A stretch of DNA of 64,000 nt from Tubulanus polymorphus (GCF_964204645.1 NC_134030.1:16189110-16253109); one strand, 5' to 3'; shown: positions 8,732 through 17,897, counted from the stretch's first letter. Numbers and translations are program-made. The notes: a model not told the origin generated them from the letters alone.

Positions 8732-9163
8732 ATAATTTATTAATTCTTTTAATAATTTATCTTGTTCTTCAACTGTTATATGACCATTTAAACTTATTAT
8801 ATAATCTAGTGTGTTCTTTAATTTATTTATTTCTTTTATATTAGTTTTGATTTTTTCTTTATTACTTTTTATATTTAATTTTGAACTTATACCAGTTAAA
8901 ACACTTGAACTTAATCCTAATACACCAATTGATATAGCTAAAGGTGCTAATGGGCTGAATATTGCTAGAAATGTTATTACAGAACTAATTGTAACCGAAC
9001 CACTTATAATAAAATAATATATAATTTTACTTTTTAAATATTTTTTCTTTTTTATCTTTAAGTCACTTTCAAATTCTAATATTTGTTTTTCTAAATATGT
9101 TTTTAATTTAGTTTTATTTATATCATGAGGAATAATATCAATACTATCAACTTTATCTTCCAT
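8729..9163 (-). CDS. Two-pass membrane protein (144 residues)
   Basis: A lysine-rich amphipathic N-terminal part (about 18-45) is followed by a hydrophobic hairpin at about 47-69 and 71-90 (IISGSVTISSVITFL, then PLAISIGVLGLSSSVL). A charged helical tail completes it. This is the layout of a small helical-hairpin membrane protein. Function unknown. The Polinton 2 copy is cut after the hairpin and the Polinton 3 copy is frameshifted in the tail. Confidence 0.7.
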   Translation of the reverse strand: MEDKVDSIDIIPHDINKTKLKTYLEKQILEFESDLKIKKKKYLKSKIIYYFIISGSVTISSVITFLAIFSPLAPLAISIGVLGLSSSVLTGISSKLNIKSNKEKIKTNIKEINKLKNTLDYIISLNGHITVEEQDKLLKELINY

Positions 9164-9182
9164 TTATTTAGAATAAAAATTA
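9161..9182 (-). promoter_or_regulatory. TAAATG promoter-like block, 144-residue gene
   Basis: In coding direction: TAAT, run of 5 T, spacer ATTCTAAA, then TAAATG. Confidence 0.5.
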
Positions 9183-9605
9183 TTAATTAGTAAACTTATA
9201 AGCAACAAATATAACAATAACTGTTCCACCTAAAATCCATATTATTTCATATTTCTGTTGTTCTTTACTTGGGGTATAATAATCTGATAATTTAGGTTTG
9301 TATAGATGTAATTTTTCTTTATTGGTTACTGTGTTATATAAACTCATTGCATCATCAACTGATTGAAAATCTCTATGTGAAATCTTCTGATCATATAATT
9401 CTTTATTGATGTAATCCATATAGTTTTGTCTCTTTTCTCTATATTCTTCTGCAGCTTTATTGTATTTCTCTAACGCTAAATTATGTCTTCTTTGTTCTCC
9501 TAATGAACTATTTTTATCAATATGTTTAAATAAATAACCACCACCAGTAAATGCTAAAGCGTTAACAATTGCTGATCCTATAATAGTTATAATTGCAGAA
9601 GCCAT
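9183..9605 (-). CDS. Conserved Polinton protein with terminal membrane segments (140 residues)
   Basis: Membrane segments lie at about 5-25 (glycine/alanine-rich, ends GGGYLFKHID) and 119-137. Between them is a helical body with RRHNLALEKYNKAAEEYREK and a short LYKPKLSDYYTPSKEQQKYE. A protein with an N-terminal hydrophobic segment, a helical RRHNLA(L/E)EK stretch and a L(S)DYY/FxPS motif is, to my memory, common to many Polintons and adintoviruses and of unproven virion function. The copy in Polinton 2 (30189-30611) differs by one residue, so it has been kept intact. Confidence 0.78.
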   Translation of the reverse strand: MASAIITIIGSAIVNALAFTGGGYLFKHIDKNSSLGEQRRHNLALEKYNKAAEEYREKRQNYMDYINKELYDQKISHRDFQSVDDAMSLYNTVTNKEKLHLYKPKLSDYYTPSKEQQKYEIIWILGGTVIVIFVAYKFTN

Positions 9606-9625
9606 TTATTTAGCAAAAAAAATTA
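9603..9625 (-). promoter_or_regulatory. TAAATG promoter-like block, 140-residue gene
   Basis: In coding direction: TAAT, run of 8 T, spacer GCTAAA, then TAAATG. Confidence 0.55.
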
Positions 9626-9630
9626 TGTAT

Positions 9631-9852
9631 TTATATGGGAGGAATATATTTTTGTTTTTCCAAATAATCAATAGTTAAATTAGATAAAGTAACCGCTAAT
9701 GTTAACTTTAAAATATCATTTATATCAAATCTATCAACATTAACACTTCCCATTTTGAATACTTTTTTTAATACCATTGAATAACCAACAGTTCCAACTG
9801 ATAGTAATGCGCCATTATATAATCCAGTTATTATCCACTTATTATCACTCAT
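9631..9852 (-). CDS. 73-residue small membrane protein
   Basis: The protein is identical in Polinton 2 (30636-30857) and decayed in Polinton 3. It has a hydrophobic N-terminal half (about 6-28) and a second, weaker hydrophobic stretch (ILKLTLAVTLSNLTIDYL), ending KYIPPI. Its ATG directly follows the TAA stop of the preceding gene, so TAAATG is at once stop, promoter core and start. Function unknown; placement among capsid genes suggests a minor virion component. Confidence 0.7.
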   Translation of the reverse strand: MSDNKWIITGLYNGALLSVGTVGYSMVLKKVFKMGSVNVDRFDINDILKLTLAVTLSNLTIDYLEKQKYIPPI

Positions 9853-9871
9853 TTATTTATCAAAAAAATTA
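9850..9871 (-). promoter_or_regulatory. TAAATG promoter-like block embedded in upstream coding end
   Basis: In coding direction: TAAT, run of 7 T, spacer GATAAA, then TAAATG. Here the whole block lies within the last codons of the 119-residue gene (it encodes NFFDK-stop), so coding sequence has adapted to keep it. Confidence 0.55.
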
Positions 9872-10212
9872 CTATCTTCAAAATATTTAGTTAACTTAGT
9901 GATGATTATTTCAACATTTATTTCATTACTAGTTTTATGATTATCATATATTTCAATTATTATTTTTTTAATATCATCGATGATAAAATCTTCATCTAAT
10001 TTATAAAATCTTAAAGATTCTCTAATTAAATTAGTAATCTTTTCTACATTTAAAGTTTCTTTACCTATTGTTGTTTCATACTCAAATGTTGTTTCATTAG
10101 AAAATACAACATTTTTGATATGTGTAATTACATCATTCATGTTAAATTTCATTTCTTTCTCACGTTTAAAATCAAATCCAAAACATATACTCGGTCCAAC
10201 AGTTATATTCAT
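9853..10212 (-). CDS. Conserved hypothetical protein, 119 residues
   Basis: Intact; Polinton 2 has a 118-residue version (30858-31214) with scattered changes, and Polinton 3 a decayed one. It has no transmembrane segment. The N-terminus MNITVGPSICFGFDFKREKE is strongly kept; the rest is acidic and probably helical. I do not recognise the family. It lies between penton and the 73-residue gene. Confidence 0.68.
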   Translation of the reverse strand: MNITVGPSICFGFDFKREKEMKFNMNDVITHIKNVVFSNETTFEYETTIGKETLNVEKITNLIRESLRFYKLDEDFIIDDIKKIIIEIYDNHKTSNEINVEIIITKLTKYFEDSNFFDK

Positions 10213-10231
10213 TTATATAGGTGAAAAATTA
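10210..10231 (-). promoter_or_regulatory. TAAATG promoter-like block, 119-residue gene
   Basis: In coding direction: TAA (the penton stop codon), run of 5 T, spacer CACCTATA, then TAAATG. The 5' part doubles as the upstream stop. Confidence 0.5.
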
Positions 10232-11026
10232 CTCTTTACATCTTATAACTAATTCATAAATTACAGGAAAGTTATTCAAATCAATTAAATAACCATTATG
10301 ATTTCTTATTTCTAATTTAAAATTATTGAAATGTGGAATACAAGGTTTAAAATCACATTCAGCTAAATTATAATTTATTTGCGTTCCAAATTGTTTAACA
10401 TTTTTTAATGGTAAAATGTTTAGTAAACCAGAATTACAAATTGTATCTTTAGTTGCTTCAAAAGTTTTTGTAGGATCGATTAAATTACAATAAATATAAA
10501 AGTGTGTAAAAGGTATTATATTTGAGTTACCATGTTTGTTTCCACCAAATTGATTTGGAGTTATTCCTAATAGTTTAGCTATAGGTTTTTTTACTGTGTA
10601 AGTATGTCTTCTTGTCATCAATGGATTAGATTTATCAAGTTTAATAAGTTCATCATCAAGCTTTATTTTAATTTCATTAGAGCTCTCACTTTTTATGAAT
10701 TTAATATTAAATTTAGAATTACCATTACCTAATCTAATCCGAGCTTTTCTATTAATTTCTTGCTCTAATGTTTCTAAATCATATAATCCTGGTGTAAGCA
10801 TAAGTTGAATCCATTTTTTTTCAAGTTTATCAAAAATAAGAAGGCTTCTATGTTCATCAGTTTTATCTGATATATTATAAAAAGAATTACATAAACTTAT
10901 ATTTACTAATTTTAAATCTACACAATTCTTAAATTCTCTATCTAATTGTACTAATAAATTATGAGATTTATAATTTATAAGTTTTCTAGAATCAACAAAT
11001 ATTCTGTATTCTTTTAATTCTACCAT
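10229..11026 (-). CDS. Penton (minor capsid, single jelly-roll type) protein
   Basis: 265 residues, intact. Typical Polinton penton pattern: N-terminal YRIFVDSRKL and LVNISLCNSFYNIS, then PGLYDLETLEQEIN, THFYIYCNLIDP, LPLKNVKQFGTQINYNL, and a C-terminal IPHFNNFKLEIRNHNGYLID followed by a strand ending VIYELVIRC. It would fill the fivefold vertices. Residues about 55-175 differ strongly from the Polinton 2 copy, although both ends are nearly identical. The Polinton 2 middle resembles Polinton 3 instead, which points to exchange of a surface domain. Confidence 0.78.
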   Translation of the reverse strand: MVELKEYRIFVDSRKLINYKSHNLLVQLDREFKNCVDLKLVNISLCNSFYNISDKTDEHRSLLIFDKLEKKWIQLMLTPGLYDLETLEQEINRKARIRLGNGNSKFNIKFIKSESSNEIKIKLDDELIKLDKSNPLMTRRHTYTVKKPIAKLLGITPNQFGGNKHGNSNIIPFTHFYIYCNLIDPTKTFEATKDTICNSGLLNILPLKNVKQFGTQINYNLAECDFKPCIPHFNNFKLEIRNHNGYLIDLNNFPVIYELVIRCKE

Positions 11027-11048
11027 TATTTATAACATAAAAAAATTA
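11024..11048 (-). promoter_or_regulatory. TAAATAATG variant block, penton gene
   Basis: In coding direction: TAAT, run of 7 T, longer spacer, then ATAAATAATG. The start is shifted by three bases relative to the canonical TAAATG; Polinton 2 has the same variant upstream of 31986. Confidence 0.45.
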
Positions 11049-11080
11049 CCGCTCATCATTAAAAATTAATTTTAATAAAA

Positions 11081-11097
11081 TTTTTCCTAAATAAATG
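11081..11097 (+). promoter_or_regulatory. TAAATG promoter-like block, VLTF3-like gene
   Basis: Run of 5 T, spacer CCTAAA, then TAAATG. The 68 bases 11027-11094 between the divergent penton and VLTF3-like genes hold both control blocks. Confidence 0.5.
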
Positions 11098-12392
11098 GAT
11101 GAGAAGATAGCATGTGAAATTTGTGGTGAACTTCTAAGAAAAAGTAATAAGGCTCGACATATGAAAAAACATGATGAAAATTATAAACCCCCTAAAATAA
11201 ACTGCCCAAAATGTAATAAATTATTCTCAAGAAATTATGTTAAAAAACATTCGGAGAAGTGTAGAATTAATGGCGCAACGGCTAATGTTGATAGTAATTC
11301 TGCTGAAGTTGAACCTGAAGTTATTTGGAAAAGACCTTTCTTATTCTATGATAAGGATAATATAAAAGATCATTTCTGTGAGCCTTGTCGAATGAAATAT
11401 AACCCTGAAAATATAGAAGATTGGGAGAATCATCAATTTCGTAAAGCACATATAGATAAAATTTCTAATAAATATGAAACTGAATTTAATGAAAGAAAAG
11501 ATAATTTATTAGAAAAAATAAAATATGAGAAAACGTTACCAGATAATGAAGAAACAGTTGAAAAGTTAGAAAAACAATATAATGAATTAACAAGAAAAAC
11601 ATATTATTGTAAATATTGTAAATTGATTATTACAACAAGTAATTCAAATCTACATAATAGAACAATAAAACATAAAGAAAACGTAAGAAAATACCAAGAG
11701 CTTAATGAAGATCTATTACCAATAAATTATAAACAAAAATGCCCACAATGTAGTTATGCGACCTTAAGGCAAGAAGGTACTGTGTTATTTTGTGTTGATT
11801 GTGGATGGCAAAAGAATTTATGGGGTGAAGAAAAAACTAGAGATTTTCTCATAGATCCAAAATTAAATTATCTTGATGAAATTTTTAAAATATTTTCTAT
11901 AGAAGATCATACACCAGAATATATGCAATGGCTTGAAAAAATGAAAATAATAGAAAATGAAAATGGTGAAATAACTAAAAAGATATTATAAAAACAATTA
12001 TTCCACCAACATTTAACACAAAACAAAAAATGTATTTATATTTATTATTTAACGATTATTATGAAAAACCTAAATTAACAGAAGAAGATATGAAAAATAT
12101 AAAAAAAATATTCAAACAAATATTAATGTATCATTTGGAAAATAGAATAACAGATTCAATAAATTATGAATTCTTTTTAAATAAGATTGTAAATTATTTA
12201 AACCTAGATATTATAATTCCATTTGATGAATTAACAAACAAAAAGAAACAAAGAGAGCGAGATGAAATGTGGAACAAGATAGAACTTTATTTAAATGAGA
12301 AAAATGGAATGGAAGAAGAACCTGAACAATTAAATGAAAATGAAGAAGCCAATAATGATTTCGAGTATGATGATATTGATTTTATGTTTTAA
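11095..12392 (+). pseudogene. VLTF3-like late transcription factor with extra zinc fingers (one frameshift)
   Basis: N-terminal zinc-binding pairs are at C7/C10, C37/C40, C95/C98 (U1-like) and C172/C175. Then comes a zinc ribbon C216xxC219...C233xxC236G (KCPQCSYATL, CVDCGW). The C-terminal domain contains YLDEIF near residue 259 and ends FFLNKIVNYLNLD, then KKKQRERDEMWNKI, the order and spacing seen in poxvirus/NCLDV VLTF3 proteins (zinc ribbon, middle helices, KxxEKxxxxDxxW end). VLTF3 activates late viral promoters. One A is missing from an A-run at 11977-11981, compared with 32055-33356, so the reading stops at 11991 and resumes in the next frame to 12392. The stop overlaps the polB stop at 12389-12392 tail to tail. 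Confidence 0.72.
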
Positions 12393-15300
12393 TGGCCATA
12401 AGGTAATGTTTTTATACCATCATCTAAAATATGCCTTTTATCATCAAATGGATTTAAACTATTTTTTTCAACTTCATTAATGTACATCTCATGATCTTCT
12501 GATCTTAAACAATTCATTTTGTGTTTCATTACAATTGATTTATATAAACACTTTATATAATCTTGAAATTCTATATGTTTATCAACCACATGTTTTGTTA
12601 TTCCTTTTAACTTTTTAGCTTCATGATCTTTTGTTCTGTAACTATACATTTTACTTCTTATCCCAACAAATTCAATCATTTCATCACCTCCTAATTCATC
12701 TTTAAATTTACCAGGAATCTTTTTATTATCATTGCTAAATAGTTCATGATCTTTGGGATAATTGCTAAAATCAAAATGATGTTTTAATGTTTTTAAGTCT
12801 TTTGTTATATCATTTGTCTTGATTTTTAGTATGTACGCATCAGTATTGACCGCTATTAATGGAAATCCACAGTTAAATGTACCATCTTCAGTTGATAAAT
12901 CATAAACATAATCTGTTGGGTTATATATTTCAAATAAATCTTTAACTTCTTCAGTTAACTCATTTTCTACATGGCTTGAATTAAAGCAATTTGGTTTAGA
13001 TTTAATCAATCCAATATTCATATTAAAACCTAATGAATTGCATAATATATTTAATCCTGATATAGCAACTTTTCCCTTTTGAGCTAAAGATATTGTTTTG
13101 CGGTTTTTGAAACTTTTTGAACCATCTGCAGCATAGAACCCAATGAAGAACCATTTTCTTAAATTATTTTTTGCATTTAATACATAATCTGGAACTATCT
13201 TTTCTTTTGTTGAAGTATTACTTTTCACTATTGCATGAATATAGAATTCATCATTATATTTTGTAGCAAAATCTTTAGGATTATTCACATGTATTCTATA
13301 ACATTGCGATGATTTCATAACATCTATGATTTTGAATGTTTTATTTGGATAAACTTCTTCACAGAATTTCTTAATTCTTTCTAATAATTTTAAGTCTTGA
13401 TTGCATAAATACCAACAATATTTATTACCCCAAACATATTTATACACACCTGCTGAACCATCACCCATGAAAAATCCTTTGATAAAATATTCTTTTTCTT
13501 CTAATGTTTCGGGTTCTATATTATAAATATTATTAATTATTTCATCAAATGACATATGATTCATTCTTGGGAAAAATCTTTTATGTAATAATTCATCTCC
13601 AATTTTTATATCAGTTGGTTTTATTTCATCACCATTTCGTTTAATTAAACTATGATCTTCTGTAACATCTACAAATCCTAATTTAGTTCTAACTCTATAG
13701 ATTTTCTTATTTGTTTTATGCCTAATAATATTCTTTAATTTTTTCCATCCATTTCTCGTCCAAACATCCATTAAACCATTTATTTGTATTAGTTCTTTTT
13801 CACCATACGAAATATAAGATTTATTTTGATTAGGAATTATTTCTGAAATTCTTCTAATTAATTCTAATAATATTGGGGTGTCAGATGTAACAGAATCGAA
13901 GTATAATATTTCAATATGCTTTTCCCCAAAAAGTGGTTGCAAAACATTATAATAAAAATCATACATTAATAATTTTGAAACTTCTAAAACAGTTGAACCT
14001 ATAAATATTGGTTTATTAAATTTCATGGACGTTCTTTTTAATTTTACCGCGGTTAAATAATCTTCAAACCTTTTATTTCCTAAATGTCTGGGACTTGATT
14101 GTAAATGTCTTAATCGTTCAGAATTATTTACTAATTCAATATCATTTCTATTTCTAATATTTTCACATGTTTTACCATAAAAACTATTATTCATTAATTT
14201 GAAGAAATCTTTTTCAAAATCTGTTTTTGATATTGTTCTCTGTTGAGTATTGAAATCTATATATTTTTCTAACCACTTCGATTGATTAAATTCAATATAT
14301 CTATGTACTTTCTTTAATTTCATTCCTTGTTTTAGATAAAATTTTAACATTCTATAATGAACAATATAATTGTATTTATTATTTTGAGTAAGTATTAATT
14401 TTTCTGTAAAAACATGATCTTTCGGTTTTATTTTCTTCTGGTATTCACTTAAATAACTATCATCTACAGTTAAATGTTCTGGGCAATAAGGTAAGTTTCT
14501 TGTTTTAAACTTTATATTTTCAGGATATTCTAAATCAACTACAAAGAAATAACCAATTGGTGCTTCATCTTTTAAACTAATAATTGCGCTTTCCCAATCA
14601 GTTTTATCACCATTTTCAACTTCTGTTAATATAAAATTTTTATATGGTTGAGGTTGCATCATTGCCCAACCATATAAATTATTGATATAATTAAATATAT
14701 AATAATTTATATTCACCATTTGCTTTAAAATACCTATCTCCCATAACACCACTAATTCCACCTCTAATTGATTTTTCAAATAATAAAACCATATCTGGTT
14801 CTTTTACTAAATCTAATTCTACATTTGTATATTTTAAACCACATTGCCAGGTTAAACCAGGACTAGAGTAGCAATAACAAGGATCAACATTAAAATGATT
14901 CAAATTAACTTCTCTAAATTTTTCAAATATGTCAGCCAATATCATAACATCTGATTTTAAATATAAATCAACTAATTCGCCATGATTTTTCATCTTAAAA
15001 TGGTTCCAAATATTTAATGTTCTATTAAACACTTCGTCTTTCACATACTCCTCTTTTAATTTATCATAAAATTGATCTTTTAATAATTCTATTACATTAA
15101 AATCATCATGTGTTTTATAAAATGAATAAGGAATTGCGCCTTTATATCTCAATAATTTAAAATCTTGTTCATTTGGATAATAATATCGAGTTATAATAAA
15201 ATCATTATCAACTAAACTTTTTGATAAATTATCTAATGAACTTGCTAGAAATCTATAAGAATCTAAAAATCTAATGCAACCAAATTGAAATGAAATATAA

Positions 15301-17444
15301 TTTTCAGATGTTTTAGCTAATAGTTTAAAATCATATTTTCTTACATTTGCTTCATTCATAGCATTATATTCTTCTATTTCTTGATTAATTGCACCCAATT
15401 TTCCTGATAATTGTTTTATAAATAGATGGGTATCATATCCTGATAAATTATGAAATAATATTGGTCCAAAATTTACTTTTTTAGCTTGTAAATTGCAATC
15501 TTCATGAGCAGCTCCACGATATTTTGAATTTAAATGATCATGATCTCTAACTCTTTTATCAAATGAATAAAAACGTTTTTCACAATAACAACAATGAGTT
15601 GCATAATTAAAATCAATTTCATCTTCTTTTGTCATAACTATTCTTTTATTTTTGTTTAATAATTTTACAAAATCACTTTCTAATTCAATAATTTTATCAC
15701 AAAAATCATTAACTACATTTTCACCTCTAAAAGAAATATATTGACTTTCATATAATTCGGGATAATTTGATTTTATATAAATTCCATAAGCAGCAGCTCT
15801 TTGATGAACTTTTTTAATTGTATTTATAATTGGTGGGTCTTGAATTATATCTTCATTTAATTCACTTCCTTTATCCATTGATTTTAATAATTGTTTTTTG
15901 TTATATATTTCTTTTCTATCTTGATCAGTTAATTCTTTATTCAACGATTCAAAATCCCCATAAATTACAAATGGAACAATATTTTTAAATTTATGATTAG
16001 TAAATTTCAATTTATAATCTTTTTCTGTTGGCATTATTAATCTACAAAAATCTTTATTATCACATAATTCTTTATGTTTTAGTAACGCATTCTCAGTTCT
16101 AAATTTAGATAAACATTTTCTACATAGATAAATTTTATGGTTGTTAAAATCACTTTCTGTTCTAAAGAATAAATCAATTTGTTTTAACCACATATAATGT
16201 TCATTTTCATCTTTTTTGTAATATAACAAATCTATAGTATTTTCATCATCATAATATTCTGTTAAATATAAAGCTTCCAATGTATAATCTTTAATATTTT
16301 CACCTTTTGTCTTTGGTAATTGCATTAATTCGAATACATTTATTTTTAAATTATTAACTTTTTCTATTTTAGGAATCATTTTTATAGTTACTGGATATTG
16401 ATCAATTTTATATAATGTTTCATATTTCCGATAATCTGTTATTCTACAAACATTTTCCTGTGATGGATGTAAGCAACTAATAATTGCCCACAGAAAACAT
16501 TTGTTGTCTTCATTTTTAACATTTATAATTGCTTTTGATAAAAATGGTAATTTAATATAACTTGATGCTTTCATATCTTTTTCTATTACAAAGTTTGAAT
16601 TATTTTTAAACATTTTATTACTTTTTGATGTTTTATTTCTTTTTGTATTATAAACATTTAAATCTAAATATATAATTTCATTCAATGTTAAACCAGAACC
16701 CTCAAAATATCTTTCTTCAATATGACGTTTAAATTCATTTAATATTTTTTCTAACTTCTCTTTTATTTGTGTTTTTGAAATTATTTTTTCAGAGAGTGTT
16801 TGAATATTATAATTCATTTTTTCTTCTGACTTTATAAAACTTACTTTCCCAGAGATACTAATTTTTGGATATTCAACATCTGTTATCAAATCTAGTATTT
16901 TTTCTATTATTTCATTAAATTTACTATAATCTTCTATTGTTGTACCTTTAAAAAATCTAAATATAATAGCTGCAGGACCAATTTTACTATGTAATGTTTC
17001 TAAGATTTCAATTGTATCTTTTATTTCTAATGAATCAATATAATTTCTAACATTTTCCATGTAAGGTTTATTTGAAATGGATTTTGTTTTTGAAGTTGAT
17101 TCTTTTACTTGTTGAGGTTTATTATCAAAATAATCTTTTCCTAAAACATTATTACTCAAATTTTGATGGTGTTTTTGTGATTCGAGATGTCTATTATAAT
17201 TCCTTTTTACTATAAATTCATTACAAACTTCACATTTTATTTCATCCACATTCATATTTTCTAATCGTTCTTTTCTTTCATTAGAATTTTCTGGAGTTTC
17301 AAAATCTATTACATTTTTTATATGATTTGCAGTTTTTTCATGTCGTGTTTTATTAGATGTATCGATGTATTTTTTACAATATTGACAATAATATTGATTT
17401 TTATTGACATTATTGTTTTCTAGTTGGTGTTCATTCTCCCCCAT
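12389..17444 (-). pseudogene. polB: Protein-primed-type family B DNA polymerase with intein, broken at motif A
   Basis: The N-terminus has U1-like zinc fingers (YYCQYCKKYI...; KCEVCNEF...). Then follow Exo I (YGDFESLN), an endonuclease-VII-like CxxC/RDHDH block (RVRDHDHLNSKYRGAAH), Exo II (FHNLSGYD), Exo III (YLKSDVMILAD), motif B (LMNNSFYGKT) and motif C YFD/TD split by an intein. This is the Polinton polymerase, which replicates the element from its ends. At 14685-14693 nine bases replace five found in Polinton 2. This removes the catalytic Asp of motif A (IDANNLYG), creates a stop at 14691 and shifts the frame. The two open parts are 14691-17444 and about 12389-14684. Otherwise it matches Polinton 2 closely. 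Confidence 0.93.
12845..13894 (-). other. Intein with LAGLIDADG endonuclease in polB motif C (pol-c site)
   Basis: 350 residues inserted after YFD and before TD of the polymerase YFDTDS motif. It begins SVTSDTPILL (Ser1) and ends FNCGFPLIAVN with Thr as the +1 residue. Block B is VDVTEDHSLI (TxxH, His81). Two LAGLIDADG motifs are FIKGFFMGDGSAG (about 137-149) and FFIGFYAADGSK (about 249-260), each with an acidic residue (Asp145, Asp257). Block F is YVYDLSTEDGTFN. The residue before the terminal Asn is Val, not the usual His, which can slow splicing. Insertion at this position is the same as in archaeal and viral PolB pol-c inteins. The reading frame is open throughout. Polintons 2 and 3 have an uninterrupted YFDTDS. 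Confidence 0.95.
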
Positions 17445-17560
17445 TTATTAGGAAAAAAAATTACTTGTGGTGATGAGTAGGAAAAAAAAAATTACTTGTG
17501 GTGATGAGTGGTGTCTCGTCCTCTCGTCCTCTGATCTGAAAACGCCATCTTCTAATTACT
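17440..17560 (-). repeat. Right terminal inverted repeat of Polinton 1
   Basis: 121 bp, the inverted partner of 1067-1185. It ends inside the polB start codon at 17442-17444 and carries the polB TAAATG block (TAAT, run of 8 T, CCTAA, TAAATG at 17442-17463). The flanking TATTTA at 17561-17566 is the target duplication. Confidence 0.93.
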
Positions 17561-17897
17561 TATTTATATTCATTTTATCGTCGAATTGATATATTATCCA
17601 TGATATGAAAAATTCATCTGAACAACCCAATAAATTAGATAGTGTTTCTGAATGCGTTCCTTTGTTAAATAATTGTGTTAATCTAGACCTTAAACATTGT
17701 TTCACTTTAAAATTAAAATCTGTTTGATATCTTCCTCTCATATATTCTGTCATATAATCATTGTAAGCTTCTCTATTATCATCTCGATATTGTTTGGTAT
17801 ACAGTTTTATACAAGTTTTACAGCAATATTGAAAACCATCTTTGCTATTCTTACGCTTATTAAATTCTGTTATAGCTAATTTATCTAATTAACATTT
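17561..17897 (-). pseudogene. HNH endonuclease, N-terminal fragment cut by Polinton 1
   Basis: On the minus strand this encodes the zinc-ribbon part (KDGFQYCCKTCIKLYTKQYR) and middle (MRGRYQTDFNFKVKQCLRSR, HSETLSNLLGCSDEF) of the HNH protein, up to FDDKMNI, where Polinton 1 begins. Homology starts near 17897 with an in-frame stop where the intact gene has Glu, so the gene was already decayed or truncated. The C-terminal rest is at 1-168 and 1032-1066. Confidence 0.75.

Larger units (their letters stand above)
1067..17560. mobile_element. Polinton/Maverick element 1
   Basis: A 16,494-bp element with inverted ends that begin AGTAATTAGAAG on both sides. It is flanked by the exact 6-bp duplication TATTTA at 1061-1066 and 17561-17566. 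Polintons typically have AG-starting termini and 6-bp duplications. It encodes polB, integrase with chromodomain, packaging ATPase, major and penton capsid proteins, a VLTF3-like factor and several small membrane proteins. Genes are packed tightly, mostly 12-25 nt apart, with stereotyped TAAATG starts. I saw no adenain-like maturation protease. Damage: polB motif A scar, a frameshift in VLTF3, a split gene at 7412-8712 and two frameshifts in the integrase N-terminus. Confidence 0.96.

Noticed and set aside
14691-14779. Apparent new N-terminus of the downstream polB open frame
   Set aside because: The first codons are the alternate frame of the upstream polB part; homology to Polinton 2 begins only after the motif A scar.
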